Source: Emergencia sp.
Lineage (GTDB): Bacteria > Bacillota > Clostridia > Peptostreptococcales > Anaerovoracaceae
Assembly: GCA_022767345.1 (NCBI GenBank)
Contig: JALEOD010000024.1
Coordinates: 93,966 to 157,965, forward strand
Reading direction: 5' to 3'
DNA: 64,000 bases
In this document: in pieces, positions 32,583 through 41,138 of the stretch
Position numbering within the stretch: position 1 is the stretch's first letter
Layout of the letters: each line of letters begins with the position of its first letter
The notes under the pieces: model-generated
Database searches by the model: none
What the model was told of the DNA's origin: nothing
What the model saw: the letters and a program-made list of their open reading frames with translations, nothing else
Position numbers and translations under genes: made by a program

Positions 32583-32622
32583 AAAACCCCGGCAGGCGCG
32601 AATGCGCCCGCCGGGGTTTTTG
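32583..32622 (+). terminator. Strong terminator after the YjiH gene
   Basis: AAAACCCCGGC(A)GGCGC pairs with GCGCCCGCCGGGGTTTT around a short GAAT loop, followed by TTTTT. Confidence 0.9.
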
Positions 32623-32741
32623 ATTGCCGCTGTGGAGTACATCGCATTTTACCGATGTACTTGGAAAGTCCTCCTTTGTGATTGTTTAACCCGAACCTTT
32701 TGACAAGGAGAAGATGGGCGAGTATAATGGTTTTTATGAGT

Positions 32742-33584
32742 ATGATGAAGGAAAAATATATCGGCTGCCACCTTTCCAGTTCGAAGGGTTTTGCAGCTAT
32801 GGGAAAAGACGCGTGCAGCATAGGCGCCAACACCTTTGCGTTTTTTACGAGAAATCCTCGCGGCGGAAAGGCCAAGGAAATCAATCCGAAAGACGCAGAG
32901 AATCTGCTTGCCATCCTGGAGGAACATAATTTTGGCAAGCTGGTAGCCCATGCGCCATACACGCTGAATCCCTGCTCGGCTACGGCAAAGACCAGAGAAT
33001 TTGCCCATATGGCGATGAGCGAGGACATGGAAAGAATGGAATATTTACCGGGAAATTATTATAACTTTCACCCGGGCAGTCACGTTGGACAAGGGGCAGA
33101 AAAGGGCATTGAAATGATTGCGGCGCTGCTTAATGATATCATTACGCCGCAGCAGTCTACCACAATTTTATTGGAAACCATGGCTGGTAAAGGCAGTGAA
33201 ATTGGCGGCCGCTTTGAGGAACTGGCAGCGGTTATTGACCGGGTTAAGCATGATGAAAAAGTGGGGGTATGCCTCGACACCTGCCATGTCAGTGACGGCG
33301 GTTATGATATTATCCACGATTTGGATGGAGTGCTTTCCGAGTTTGACCGCGTGATTGGTCTGGATAAGCTGAAAGCCCTCCATATCAACGACAGCCAGAA
33401 TCCTGTCGGTGCTCACAAAGACCGCCACGCTTGTGTCGGTGAGGGCGAGATTGGCAAAACTGCGATTTTACAAGTGATGAATCACCCGAAACTGCTGGGA
33501 CTGCCGTGCATTTTAGAAACGCCGCAGCCGGATCTTGCTGGTTACGGCAGAGAAATTGCAATGCTGCGTGAGGAAGGAGAATAA
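32742..33584 (+). CDS. nfo: Endonuclease IV (AP endonuclease)
   Basis: Base-excision repair enzyme cleaving at abasic sites with a three-zinc centre, about 280 residues. Zinc ligands are visible in LVAHAPYTLN, YNFHPGSHVG, ILLETMAG, LDTCHVSDGGYD, LHINDSQNPVGAHKDRH and CILETPQ. Start is uncertain because ATGs at 32727, 32736, 32742 and 32745 are all in frame and no clear site is near; homology begins at KYIGCHLSSSKG, so 32742 or 32745 fits best. It is three bases from butyrate kinase. Confidence 0.93.
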   Translation: MMKEKYIGCHLSSSKGFAAMGKDACSIGANTFAFFTRNPRGGKAKEINPKDAENLLAILEEHNFGKLVAHAPYTLNPCSATAKTREFAHMAMSEDMERMEYLPGNYYNFHPGSHVGQGAEKGIEMIAALLNDIITPQQSTTILLETMAGKGSEIGGRFEELAAVIDRVKHDEKVGVCLDTCHVSDGGYDIIHDLDGVLSEFDRVIGLDKLKALHINDSQNPVGAHKDRHACVGEGEIGKTAILQVMNHPKLLGLPCILETPQPDLAGYGREIAMLREEGE

Positions 33585-33587
33585 GTA

Positions 33588-34658
33588 ATGGAGGCAAAAG
33601 ATATTTTAGTCATTAATCCCGGGTCGACTTCGACGAAAATCGCTGTTTACAGGGGAGAACCGCAGCAGCGGCTGCTGGAAAAAAATATCGTCCATAGTGA
33701 TGAGGTAATCAACGCATTTTCCTGTATTGCAGCACAGAAAAATTTCCGGAAGGATGTGATTTTGGAGTTTCTGCAGGAGGAAGGCTATGATTTGGAAAAT
33801 CTGTCAGCGGTAGTTGGTCGCGGAGGCATGGTTTACGAGCTTTCCGGAGGGGGCTATCGGGTAAACGAAAAGCTCTGCGCACGGATGGCAAGTGCAGACA
33901 TTCCGCAGCATGCCTCCAGTTTAGGCGCTCTTCTCGCCTTTGCTGTGGCTGAGCCACTTGAAATACCATCGTATATTTACGATTCAACTATGGGCTGTGA
34001 TTTATTGGATATTGCAAAAATTACAGGTATTGCTGAAGTGGAAAAGTACGGAGCGACTCATCTGCTTAATTCCAGGGCTCAGGCAATTAAGCATGGAGCT
34101 TCCCTGGGCGGCGACTACCGAACCATGCAGTTCATCGTGTGCCATATGGGCGGCGGCATTACGGTTAACGCTTGGAAAGATGGAAAGGTAATTGATGTAG
34201 CATCTTATGATGATGGACCCATGGCACCGGAACGCTCCGGCGGTATACCGCTTTTACTGATGAAAAAACTCTGTTTTGACGGCAAGCATACAGAAGAGGA
34301 TATCGAAGGACTGATTAGTGGCCGCGGAGGTCTTTATTCTTACCTTGGTACAAAAGATTGCCGAGAGGTAGAGCGGAGAATTGAAGCGGGCGACGAGCAT
34401 GCAGCGCTTGTTTACGAAGCCATGGCGCTGCAAATTGGAAAAGCAATCGCAGGATTATCCTGTACATTGAAAGGAAAGGTGGATTTCATCATTTTAACTG
34501 GAGGAATTGCACATTCTGCTAAGTTGACCGGTATGATCGCAGATTACTGCGGACATATCGGAGAGATTGTCGTCATGGCTGGTGAAAGTGAGATGGAAGC
34601 TCTGGCTGCCGGTGCGCTGCGCATGCTGCAGGGAGAAGAGGAAGTAAAGGAATATTAA
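33588..34658 (+). CDS. buk: Butyrate kinase
   Basis: Acetokinase-family enzyme of 356 residues forming ATP and butyrate (or a branched-chain acid) from the acyl phosphate. The phosphate-binding start ILVINPGSTSTKIAVY, VGRGGM, ATHLLNSRAQAI, VCHMGGGITVNA and the ILTGGIAHS end are all intact. GAAGGAG-like AAGGAGAATAAG precedes ATG. The usual partner, phosphotransbutyrylase, is not adjacent; instead the gene follows nfo. Confidence 0.93.
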   Translation: MEAKDILVINPGSTSTKIAVYRGEPQQRLLEKNIVHSDEVINAFSCIAAQKNFRKDVILEFLQEEGYDLENLSAVVGRGGMVYELSGGGYRVNEKLCARMASADIPQHASSLGALLAFAVAEPLEIPSYIYDSTMGCDLLDIAKITGIAEVEKYGATHLLNSRAQAIKHGASLGGDYRTMQFIVCHMGGGITVNAWKDGKVIDVASYDDGPMAPERSGGIPLLLMKKLCFDGKHTEEDIEGLISGRGGLYSYLGTKDCREVERRIEAGDEHAALVYEAMALQIGKAIAGLSCTLKGKVDFIILTGGIAHSAKLTGMIADYCGHIGEIVVMAGESEMEALAAGALRMLQGEEEVKEY

Positions 34659-34676
34659 TCGTAGTAACACAAACTA

Positions 34677-34708
34677 CCCTGTGGGAGACCACGGGGTTTT
34701 TGTTTTTT
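34677..34708 (+). terminator. Terminator of nfo-buk
   Basis: CCCTGTGG (34677-34684), loop GAGA, CCACGGGG (34689-34696), then TTTTTGTTTTTT. Confidence 0.85.
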
Positions 34709-34769
34709 GAGGGTGGGGTGCTGCGAGGATGACATTTGCTGTCGTGGCGTTAGCTGCATTTACTGCTGC

Positions 34770-35020
34770 GCGCCAACTTGAGAAGTTTATTTGAGGATTT
34801 TTGCGTCGAACCATTGAAAAATGCCAACTTGGGTTATACTTTCTCGTAAAATTGCGGAAGACGCCAAATCGATTGATTTTTTTAGAGAATATGGTAGGAG
34901 AATCTGTCGATTGAAGCTAAATGCAGCGTTAGACGCAATAATCTCAAAAATAAAGATAGATGTTGGCGTTTTTTTAGTAGTGAACGCAAATATGTACAAA
35001 AAAAGATTTGAAGTTGGCGC
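34770..35020. repeat. Intergenic inverted-repeat element, copy C
   Basis: The ends are GCGCCAACTT (34770-34779) and its exact complement AAGTTGGCGC (35011-35020). Inside each arm TTTGCGT (near 34800) or its complement ACGCAAA (34984-34990) and a second GCCAAC/GTTGGC (34822 and 34962) occur at matching distances, giving arms of about 60 bases. The core contains AAATTGCGGAAG (about 34850), close to AAATTGCGGACG in element A. An 89-codon frame across it is chance in my view. Confidence 0.65.
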
Positions 35021-35138
35021 AGAGAAAAAACAAAATAGGAATTTAAAAGCTAGACAAAAAACTCTTGACAAATGCACTACGAATATGTAATATAATATTA
35101 AAAATGTAAAATAATGTAACTAATGAAGGGGGAGAAAA

Positions 35139-35948
35139 GTGAGTTTTAAAATAACGATTGAGTCAGAGATTAGAAGAGAGGAAAATTGCCTCAAACATTG
35201 GGAAGATGAACTTTCATCATCACCTAAAGGTTCGCTGTCAATACGAAAACGTAAAGGCGGTAACACCTATTATTGGAATTATAGGGAAGGGCAGGGCAGC
35301 AATAAGCATGCTGTTCAAAAAAATATTACTGGTAATAAGTCGCTGATTTTAAAGTTAGTTGAGAAGCGGTTAAAGAAAAAGCTTTATTACCGGTGCAGGG
35401 CTAATTTAGAACATCTTCGCAGATTAGAAAAAGGATATGATTCCATTGAGGTAGAAGATGTGCTACAGAAATTGCCGACATCATATTGCGAAGCAATCAA
35501 ATTGCGTAGAAGCGCTGCCCTTGAATCTCGCCTAAAGCAGCCGTATAAAAAAGCACCTTTTAATGCTCTTAGCCATAAGCATGAGACCGATTACGGAGAA
35601 CTTGTGCGCTCAAAATCGGAGCAGATTATTGCCAATGCGCTTTATGCCTACAGAATTCCCTTTCATTATGAAGAAATTTTTTCTTACAGGAAAGGTGTGG
35701 GAAGTGTAATTTACCCGGACTTTACGATTTTGCTTCCTAATGGAGATGTAATAATTTGGGAGCATTTGGGATTGCTTTCAGACTTGAGCTACTGCCAGAG
35801 AACGGCGGAAAAGCTAAATATCTATCAGAAAAACGGCTATACAATCGGACGAAACTTAATCTTAACTATGGATGACAGCAATCAGAATGTGAGTAGCCTG
35901 TTGATTAACCATATCATCGAAACACAGATTCTACCATATTTCGCTTAA
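35139..35948 (+). CDS. Orphan PD-(D/E)XK-like nuclease, unknown role
   Basis: Protein of 269 residues with GTG start after a GGGGGAGA site. The first 100 residues are highly charged and basic with a KRKGGNTYYWNYREG segment. The C-terminal half looks like a restriction-type nuclease fold: Glu161 in RSKSEQIIANAL, Asp194 in YPDFTILLPNGD and IIWEHLGLL, where the usual ExK is replaced by Glu208-His209. I do not recall a characterised homologue. It is preceded by inverted-repeat element C and has lower GC than neighbours, which suggests transfer. Confidence 0.6.
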   Translation: MSFKITIESEIRREENCLKHWEDELSSSPKGSLSIRKRKGGNTYYWNYREGQGSNKHAVQKNITGNKSLILKLVEKRLKKKLYYRCRANLEHLRRLEKGYDSIEVEDVLQKLPTSYCEAIKLRRSAALESRLKQPYKKAPFNALSHKHETDYGELVRSKSEQIIANALYAYRIPFHYEEIFSYRKGVGSVIYPDFTILLPNGDVIIWEHLGLLSDLSYCQRTAEKLNIYQKNGYTIGRNLILTMDDSNQNVSSLLINHIIETQILPYFA

Positions 35949-35987
35949 AATGGGATTGCAACAAAAGGCAACCTAACTTCAAAAAGA

Positions 35988-36020
35988 AACGCTGCCGCAA
36001 TATAATTTTGTGGCAGCGTT
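35988..36020 (-). terminator. Terminator of the phosphohexomutase gene
   Basis: AACGCTGCCGCAA (35988-36000) pairs with TTGTGGCAGCGTT (36008-36020) with one G-U; on the minus strand it is followed by TCTTTTT. It lies between convergent genes. Confidence 0.75.
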
Positions 36021-36032
36021 CGCTTATAGACT

Positions 36033-37559
36033 CTATAATTTACTGATATCCAGCTTATCGTATCCTGCAAGCAGCGGCTTCAGCATTCTGCGGATTTCGT
36101 CTGTACCGCCTTTCACGTCAGATTCGATATTCAGCGGCATAATCGGATCGTGGAGAGATTTACGAAGGAGCATCCAGCCGGTGCAGGAAGGCTGGGTAAA
36201 ATCGATTCGCACGCCTTCGTAGTTCGGCGTTACCAGAGAAGCGCCTTTGATTTGTCCAGAACCTGCCAGAACTTCTAAATCGCGTAAAATCTGGTCGCCA
36301 TAGGAGGCGAAGTCTTCTGCCAAAATCGGAAAACGAACTTCGATGGACTCGGCAGGGGTTTCCATTTCAGAAATCAGACTGGAAATACCGAGATCCTCGC
36401 GGAACAGCTGTGCTGCTTTAATAACAATTTTTGTTGCCAGGTAAGCGCCGTCATCGAGGAAATAATTCTCTTTGTATGCGGCGTGACCGCTGGTTTCAAT
36501 GGCGAGTTGACTGTCCACGCCGGATTTGCAAAGTTCAATGGACTTATTGATGACGTTTTTGTAGCCGCGCTTATACCGCAGATGAGAAAGTCCGAGGGTA
36601 TTTTCTAAGAATGTAGTCAGCTGTTTACTGGTAATGCTGTCCGTAACGACTGTTGTACCCGGGTGCTGGTCTGCAATCAGAGCCGCAGCCATTGCAACAA
36701 TACCATTTCGGCTGATTTCGCAGCCATGCTCATCAACAGCAGAAGAGCGGTCAACGTCCGTATCGAAAATCAAACCCAGGTCGGAGCCGCAAGCACAAAC
36801 CTGTTGACAGATGGCAGCCATAGCTTTTTTATCCTCTGGATTTGGCGCGTGGTTTGGGAATTGTCCATCTGGTTCCAAAAACTGGCTGGATGATACATCA
36901 GCGCCTAAAGGAGCCAGTACTTTTTCCGCAAAAAAGCCACCGGAGCCATTACCTGCGTCAACGGTAATCTTCATACCGGACAGCGGCATGCTGCCGGCGT
37001 CAACACCGTCTATAATCAGTTTGCGCAGATGATCTGCATATGTATCGAGAAGTGAGATTGTTTCTACTTCTCCTGGCGTTGCTGGTCTGATGGAGTTGAG
37101 CACTGAATCGGATTCTGCAAAGGTAATGATGTCTGCAATATCGCCTTTATTAAGACCTCCGTCTCTGGTAAAAAATTTCATGCCGTTGCGGTTCCAGGGA
37201 AGATGGCTTGCAGTTACCATAACAGCACCGTCACACTGGTATTCTTCAAAGATGGTAGACATAAACATTGCCGGGGTGGATGCAAGACCTGCGTTTAAAA
37301 TTTTGCAGCCGTAGGGTGCGATAGCATCGCAGAACGCCTCTACAATAGTTTCGCCGGAAAGTCTCGGGTCTCTGCCGATGGAAATCGTCAGCTGAGCAGC
37401 ATCTTTTCCGGTGGTATGGTGCAGCCAGAATAAAAAGCCTCTGGCGATTCTTCCTGCAGCTTCAGTGTCTAAATTTACAGATTCACCAGCTACACCATCT
37501 AAAGCAATTCCTCTTATATCACTGCCGTTTTGCAGTTTACCGTAATCATATCTTGGCAT
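36033..37559 (-). CDS. Phosphomannomutase/phosphoglucomutase
   Basis: Alpha-D-phosphohexomutase of 508 residues, interconverting sugar-1- and sugar-6-phosphates for polysaccharide synthesis. The phosphoserine loop reads MVTASHLPWNRNGMK (Ser118), where most relatives have TASHNP. Metal loop FDTDVDRSS, sugar loop ETSGHAAY and phosphate loop GVRIDF... are visible. The start is a normal NGSDIRGIALDG. It lies 22 bases after the small membrane gene on the same strand. Substrate choice between mannose and glucose cannot be told. Confidence 0.9.
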   Translation of the reverse strand: MPRYDYGKLQNGSDIRGIALDGVAGESVNLDTEAAGRIARGFLFWLHHTTGKDAAQLTISIGRDPRLSGETIVEAFCDAIAPYGCKILNAGLASTPAMFMSTIFEEYQCDGAVMVTASHLPWNRNGMKFFTRDGGLNKGDIADIITFAESDSVLNSIRPATPGEVETISLLDTYADHLRKLIIDGVDAGSMPLSGMKITVDAGNGSGGFFAEKVLAPLGADVSSSQFLEPDGQFPNHAPNPEDKKAMAAICQQVCACGSDLGLIFDTDVDRSSAVDEHGCEISRNGIVAMAAALIADQHPGTTVVTDSITSKQLTTFLENTLGLSHLRYKRGYKNVINKSIELCKSGVDSQLAIETSGHAAYKENYFLDDGAYLATKIVIKAAQLFREDLGISSLISEMETPAESIEVRFPILAEDFASYGDQILRDLEVLAGSGQIKGASLVTPNYEGVRIDFTQPSCTGWMLLRKSLHDPIMPLNIESDVKGGTDEIRRMLKPLLAGYDKLDISKL

Positions 37560-37581
37560 AATGAAATCTCCTGTCGCATTT

Positions 37582-37953
37582 TCAGTATAGAAATATACCT
37601 CTATTATATTTTATCAGCGCGAAGAAGGCAAGGCATAATACGAACCAGTAAGCAGTATACTTTGGGCAGACCTGTCCCAAAATATTGCCAGGCAGTGCAG
37701 AGTAATCCCAGACGTCCCACTGCAGCCACAGGTTTACGACAACACCCATGGAAAACTCGTAAAATGTAACAATGAGAGCGCCGATTGCCGCAGCAAAGAA
37801 AATATTCATATGAAAGAGAAACGGTGTCATCAGATAAAAGGTAAAGGCTACAGCACCGCCAGTCAATACCATGGACCAATGGGTGTATCCGCGATAAAGA
37901 ATTTCCGTAAGACCATAGAAAACGCCGCCTAAAATAAATACTATCAATTCCAT
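37582..37953 (-). CDS. Putative ABC-transporter type IV (CmpB-like) membrane protein
   Basis: Small integral membrane protein of 123 residues with about four helices. The conserved text GVFYGLTEILYRGYTHWSM and NLWLQWDVWDYSALPGNILGQ (in two parts) matches the PF06541 family. Its biochemical function is unknown despite the ABC-like name. The gene is directly upstream of the phosphohexomutase, so they may share a transcript, and divergent from sortase. Confidence 0.85.
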   Translation of the reverse strand: MELIVFILGGVFYGLTEILYRGYTHWSMVLTGGAVAFTFYLMTPFLFHMNIFFAAAIGALIVTFYEFSMGVVVNLWLQWDVWDYSALPGNILGQVCPKYTAYWFVLCLAFFALIKYNRGIFLY

Positions 37954-38046
37954 GAATTTAATATTTGACTGTGAGATAAATTTATGCGCAAAACAATGAA
38001 ATGGAAATTATTATATGATAAAATAGAAAGGAAGGAGATGAGATTT

Positions 38047-38802
38047 ATGGAAAAACAAGAAAAGAAGAAAAGTAAAATCATATATAAGATTATCATTTTT
38101 GTACTGTTGATTATCATTGGCGTCTGTGTTTATAAAATCGCGACGATTTTGAGTGAGTACCATGAGGGCACCAAAGCATATAAGGAGCTACAGCTTCTTG
38201 CCGGCATAGAAGATATGGAGGACTTGGAAAATATCAACTTCAAGACGCTGCGCGAACAGAACAAGGATGTAAAGGCATGGCTTTATTCAGAAGGTACAGT
38301 CATCAACTACCCGGTAGTACAGGGCGATGATAACAGTTATTATTTGTATCGCATGGTAAACGGGGAATGGAATGGAAAAGGTTCACTGTTCATCGATTAT
38401 CGTGTTGAAAGTCCTTTCCGCGACTTTAATACCATAATTTACGGGCACCGTATGAAGGACGGAAGCATGTTTCGTTCTCTGATTGAGTATGAGAATAAAA
38501 GATATTATGATAAACATCCTGTTATGGAACTGATTACGCCGAAACACAAATATGATGTAGAAATTTTTGGCGTGGTTCGCATATCGGCGGACAGTCCAAT
38601 GTACAAATGCCAGTTTGCCAGCTATGAGGAAAAAGCACACTATTTGACAAAGATTAAGGAAAACAGCCTGATTAATATTGATGAGGTAGAGGTAAGCGCA
38701 GAAGACCGGATTGTAATGCTCAGCACTTGTACCTACGAGTTTGAGGACGCCAGAATGGTGGTATATGGTAAGCTGGTGGAGAAGAAGGACGAGAATAAGT
38801 AA
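38047..38802 (+). CDS. srtB: Class B sortase
   Basis: Membrane-anchored transpeptidase of 251 residues. An N-terminal basic stretch and one membrane helix (about 14-36, KIIIFVLLIIIGVCVYKI) are followed by the catalytic domain. The active His is in YGHRMKDGSMF, the Cys in MLSTCTYEF and the Arg in EDARMVVYG. I start at ATG 38047 because AAGGAG lies 10 bases upstream; the ATG at 38038 is too close to it. No substrate with an NPQTN-like or LPXTG-like sorting signal is encoded beside it. Confidence 0.94.
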   Translation: MEKQEKKKSKIIYKIIIFVLLIIIGVCVYKIATILSEYHEGTKAYKELQLLAGIEDMEDLENINFKTLREQNKDVKAWLYSEGTVINYPVVQGDDNSYYLYRMVNGEWNGKGSLFIDYRVESPFRDFNTIIYGHRMKDGSMFRSLIEYENKRYYDKHPVMELITPKHKYDVEIFGVVRISADSPMYKCQFASYEEKAHYLTKIKENSLINIDEVEVSAEDRIVMLSTCTYEFEDARMVVYGKLVEKKDENK

Positions 38803-38936
38803 TAGGATGCGGACAGTTTCTATGTGTTAAAATCATGAAAAACATGATAAATATGCGCTTTTAAAATTGAACCGGATGAGATATATTATAACCATAGCAA
38901 CAGATTACAAGAGGAGATCTTTTAGGAGGTAAAATA

Positions 38937-39710
38937 ATGTTTACGAGAGCAATTACGAGAAAGCCCTGTAAGGCGTTAATTGATGGTATTTCTACAGCGC
39001 AGTTTTGTGAGGGTACACCGGATTATGAAGCCGCAATCAAACAGCATGATAAATACGTGGAAGTTTTGCGCAGCCTGGGTCTTGATGTCACCGAGCTTGC
39101 TGCCGACGAAAGATATCCGGATTCCTGCTTTGTGGAAGATCCTGCAGTGGTGATGGAACGCTGTGCAGTGATTACCAATCCGGCTACTGATTCAAGAAAC
39201 GGTGAAAAACTGGAGATTATCGATGCAATTAAGAAATTCTACGACGAGGAACAGATTTTCTATATTGAAGCGCCGGGCACCATGGAAGGCGGCGATGTAA
39301 TGAGGGTTGGAGACCATTTTTATGTTGGTCTGTCTGACCGTACCAATGAAGAAGGCGCAAAGCAGTTCAACGATATCGTGACGAAGTTTGGCTACACTTC
39401 ATCTACGGTTCCGGTAACAGAAGGGCTGCATTTAAAAGACTTTGTTATCTACCTTGAAAACAACAACATGCTGGTTACGCCAATTATGAATGAAATGGAA
39501 GCATTTAAAGAGTTCAATCGTTTTGTCATTGACGAAGATGAACTTTATGCGATTAACAGTATGAATATCAACGGGACGGTTCTCGTACCGGAGGGCTATC
39601 CAAAGACTCAGAAAATCATCGAGGATTTAGGATATCCTATTGTACTGGTGGACACCGGTGAATTCAGAAAGATTGACGGAAGTTTGACCTGCCTGTCCCT
39701 GAGATTTTAA
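38937..39710 (+). CDS. DDAH-family amidinohydrolase
   Basis: Guanidine-modifying enzyme of 257 residues, similar to dimethylarginine dimethylaminohydrolase. The active acid is in SCFVEDPAV, the GGD motif in APGTMEGGDVMRVG, His in EGLHLKDFV, and the Cys is in the C-terminal SLTCLSLRF. AGGAGG precedes ATG. Bacterial members act on methylarginine or related guanidines; the exact substrate is unknown. It is monocistronic. Confidence 0.9.
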   Translation: MFTRAITRKPCKALIDGISTAQFCEGTPDYEAAIKQHDKYVEVLRSLGLDVTELAADERYPDSCFVEDPAVVMERCAVITNPATDSRNGEKLEIIDAIKKFYDEEQIFYIEAPGTMEGGDVMRVGDHFYVGLSDRTNEEGAKQFNDIVTKFGYTSSTVPVTEGLHLKDFVIYLENNNMLVTPIMNEMEAFKEFNRFVIDEDELYAINSMNINGTVLVPEGYPKTQKIIEDLGYPIVLVDTGEFRKIDGSLTCLSLRF

Positions 39711-39720
39711 TATAACCATA

Positions 39721-39759
39721 AAAAAGCTGCCTGCAGAATTATTTCCTGGGCAGCTTTTT
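39721..39759 (+). terminator. Terminator after the DDAH-like gene
   Basis: AAAAAGCTGCC (39721-39731) pairs with GGCAGCTTTTT (39749-39759). Confidence 0.85.
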
Positions 39760-39831
39760 AGGTGGCGTATAAGAGTGGCTGCGCAGGGGTTATGGTTAGT
39801 AGCGCAAAGTTCACGCAGCACTTTTTGAGCC

Positions 39832-40383
39832 TTATTTTACTGTTCCATCGGCATTGAATAGAGGCAGCTTTTCCAGAAAAATAATATCGTCGCGGTCAGC
39901 GGCTTCGCCTTCTGCAAGGACTGCCATTCTGCCTACAATCTCACAATCAATCTGCTTCAGCAGGGTTTCTATGGACAGCAGTGATTCACCGGTACTGATT
40001 ACATCGTCGACAATGAGTACGCGCTTGCCCTTCATCTTGTCGATTTCGGTTTGTCCCAGACATAAGGTCTGAACGTGGTCAGTGGTAATGGAATCCACTT
40101 CTGTGGTGATGACGTTCTGCATATAGAGTTTTGGTCCTTTTCTGGCAACGATATAATCGTTGGTATTGGCTTGTCTTGCCATCTCATAGGCAAGAGGGAT
40201 GCCTTTAGATTCCGCAGTGATAATTATGTCAAATTCCGGTGCTTTTTCAAGCAGAGCAGCGGCGCTGGCGCGTGTAATTTCCACATCGCTGAACATGATG
40301 AACGCGCCGATATAAAGTTCTTCGTTTATTTTGCAAAGAGGCAGCTGGCGCTTGCAGCCTGCAATGGTCATTTCGTAAAACAT
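39832..40383 (-). CDS. Adenine/xanthine-type phosphoribosyltransferase
   Basis: Type I phosphoribosyltransferase of 183 residues. The PRPP loop reads VLIVDDVISTGESL, and the base-binding region contains FDIIITAESKGIPLAY and YIVARKGPKLYM. The arrangement is nearest adenine phosphoribosyltransferase and its relatives, but a regulatory role is possible. The ribosome binding site GGAG lies in the end of the HD gene, which is three bases upstream, so the two are one operon. Confidence 0.88.
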   Translation of the reverse strand: MFYEMTIAGCKRQLPLCKINEELYIGAFIMFSDVEITRASAAALLEKAPEFDIIITAESKGIPLAYEMARQANTNDYIVARKGPKLYMQNVITTEVDSITTDHVQTLCLGQTEIDKMKGKRVLIVDDVISTGESLLSIETLLKQIDCEIVGRMAVLAEGEAADRDDIIFLEKLPLFNADGTVK

Positions 40384-40386
40384 GAT

Positions 40387-40956
40387 TTATTTCTCCAATT
40401 CTGCAATTTCATCCTCACATGCCTGCATGGCTTCAAGGACTTCTGACATAAGTGTTTCCAGTTCCCAACCCAGCTGTTCTGCACCGGTTCTGATTACTTC
40501 GCGGTCACAGCCTGCAGCAAACCGCTTGTCCTTAAATTTTTTCTTTAAAGATTTTAAATCCATATCCTTGCAGCTTTTTGAAGGGCGCAGGATGGTAGCT
40601 GCACCGATGAGTCCGGTTAGTTCGTCTGCGGCAAAGAGAATTTTTTCCATCAGATGAGTTGGCTCTACATCGGAGCACAGTCCATAACCGTGGGAACAAA
40701 CCGCATGAATGACTGCTTCATCAACACCGGCTTCCTTAAGCAGCTGCGGCGCTTTCTTGCAATGCTCCTCCGGCCACATTTCAAAGTCGATATCGTGTAA
40801 AAGTCCGCAGACTGCCCAAAATTCAGCGTCTGCTTCAAAACCCTGTTTTTTTGCCATATAGCGCATGACACATTCCAGTGTAATGCCATGGTGAATGTGA
40901 AACTCTTCCTTGTTGTATTTTTTCAAAAGTTCCAAAGCTTCATTTCGATTAATCAT
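40387..40956 (-). CDS. HD-domain hydrolase
   Basis: Metal-dependent phosphohydrolase of 189 residues. The key pair is HHG near residue 21, then GLLHDIDFEMWPEEH and HAVCSHGYGLC, ending in ADELTGLIGAA. Start ATG 40956 has AGGAAGTG; the longer frame is without a site. It is likely a nucleotide phosphatase, given that it is paired with a phosphoribosyltransferase, but the substrate is unknown. Confidence 0.87.
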   Translation of the reverse strand: MINRNEALELLKKYNKEEFHIHHGITLECVMRYMAKKQGFEADAEFWAVCGLLHDIDFEMWPEEHCKKAPQLLKEAGVDEAVIHAVCSHGYGLCSDVEPTHLMEKILFAADELTGLIGAATILRPSKSCKDMDLKSLKKKFKDKRFAAGCDREVIRTGAEQLGWELETLMSEVLEAMQACEDEIAELEK

Positions 40957-41020
40957 TGGTATCACTTCCTGTTCTGTTAAGTTTTGGTATTCCCAATTGG
41001 ATACTCTCAGTATACGACAA

Positions 41021-41049
41021 AACGCGCGGCCTTGCAAGCGCCGCGCGTT
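41021..41049. repeat. GC-rich hairpin upstream of the HD gene
   Basis: AACGCGCGGC (41021-41030) and GCCGCGCGTT (41040-41049) form a perfect 10-bp stem, well above local GC. It is in the leader or promoter region of the HD gene, about 65 bases upstream of its ATG. Confidence 0.6.
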
Positions 41050-41080
41050 GGTGAATTCTTCTGATTTCTTCTGAAACGCG

Positions 41081-41104
41081 AAAAAGGCTCAGGTAAACTG
41101 ACCC
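41081..41104 (-). terminator. Terminator of the EamA transporter gene
   Basis: On the minus strand GGGTCAG, loop TTTAC, CTGAGCC, then TTTTT; one mismatch in the stem. Confidence 0.65.
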
Positions 41105-41138
41105 AGTTTCGCACTTTACTTATTTTACTTTTTGGAAT

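Noticed and set aside
34821..35090. An 89-codon frame across inverted-repeat element C
   Set aside because: It lies within the palindromic arms and core, has no good ribosome binding site and no family; the arms explain the open frame.
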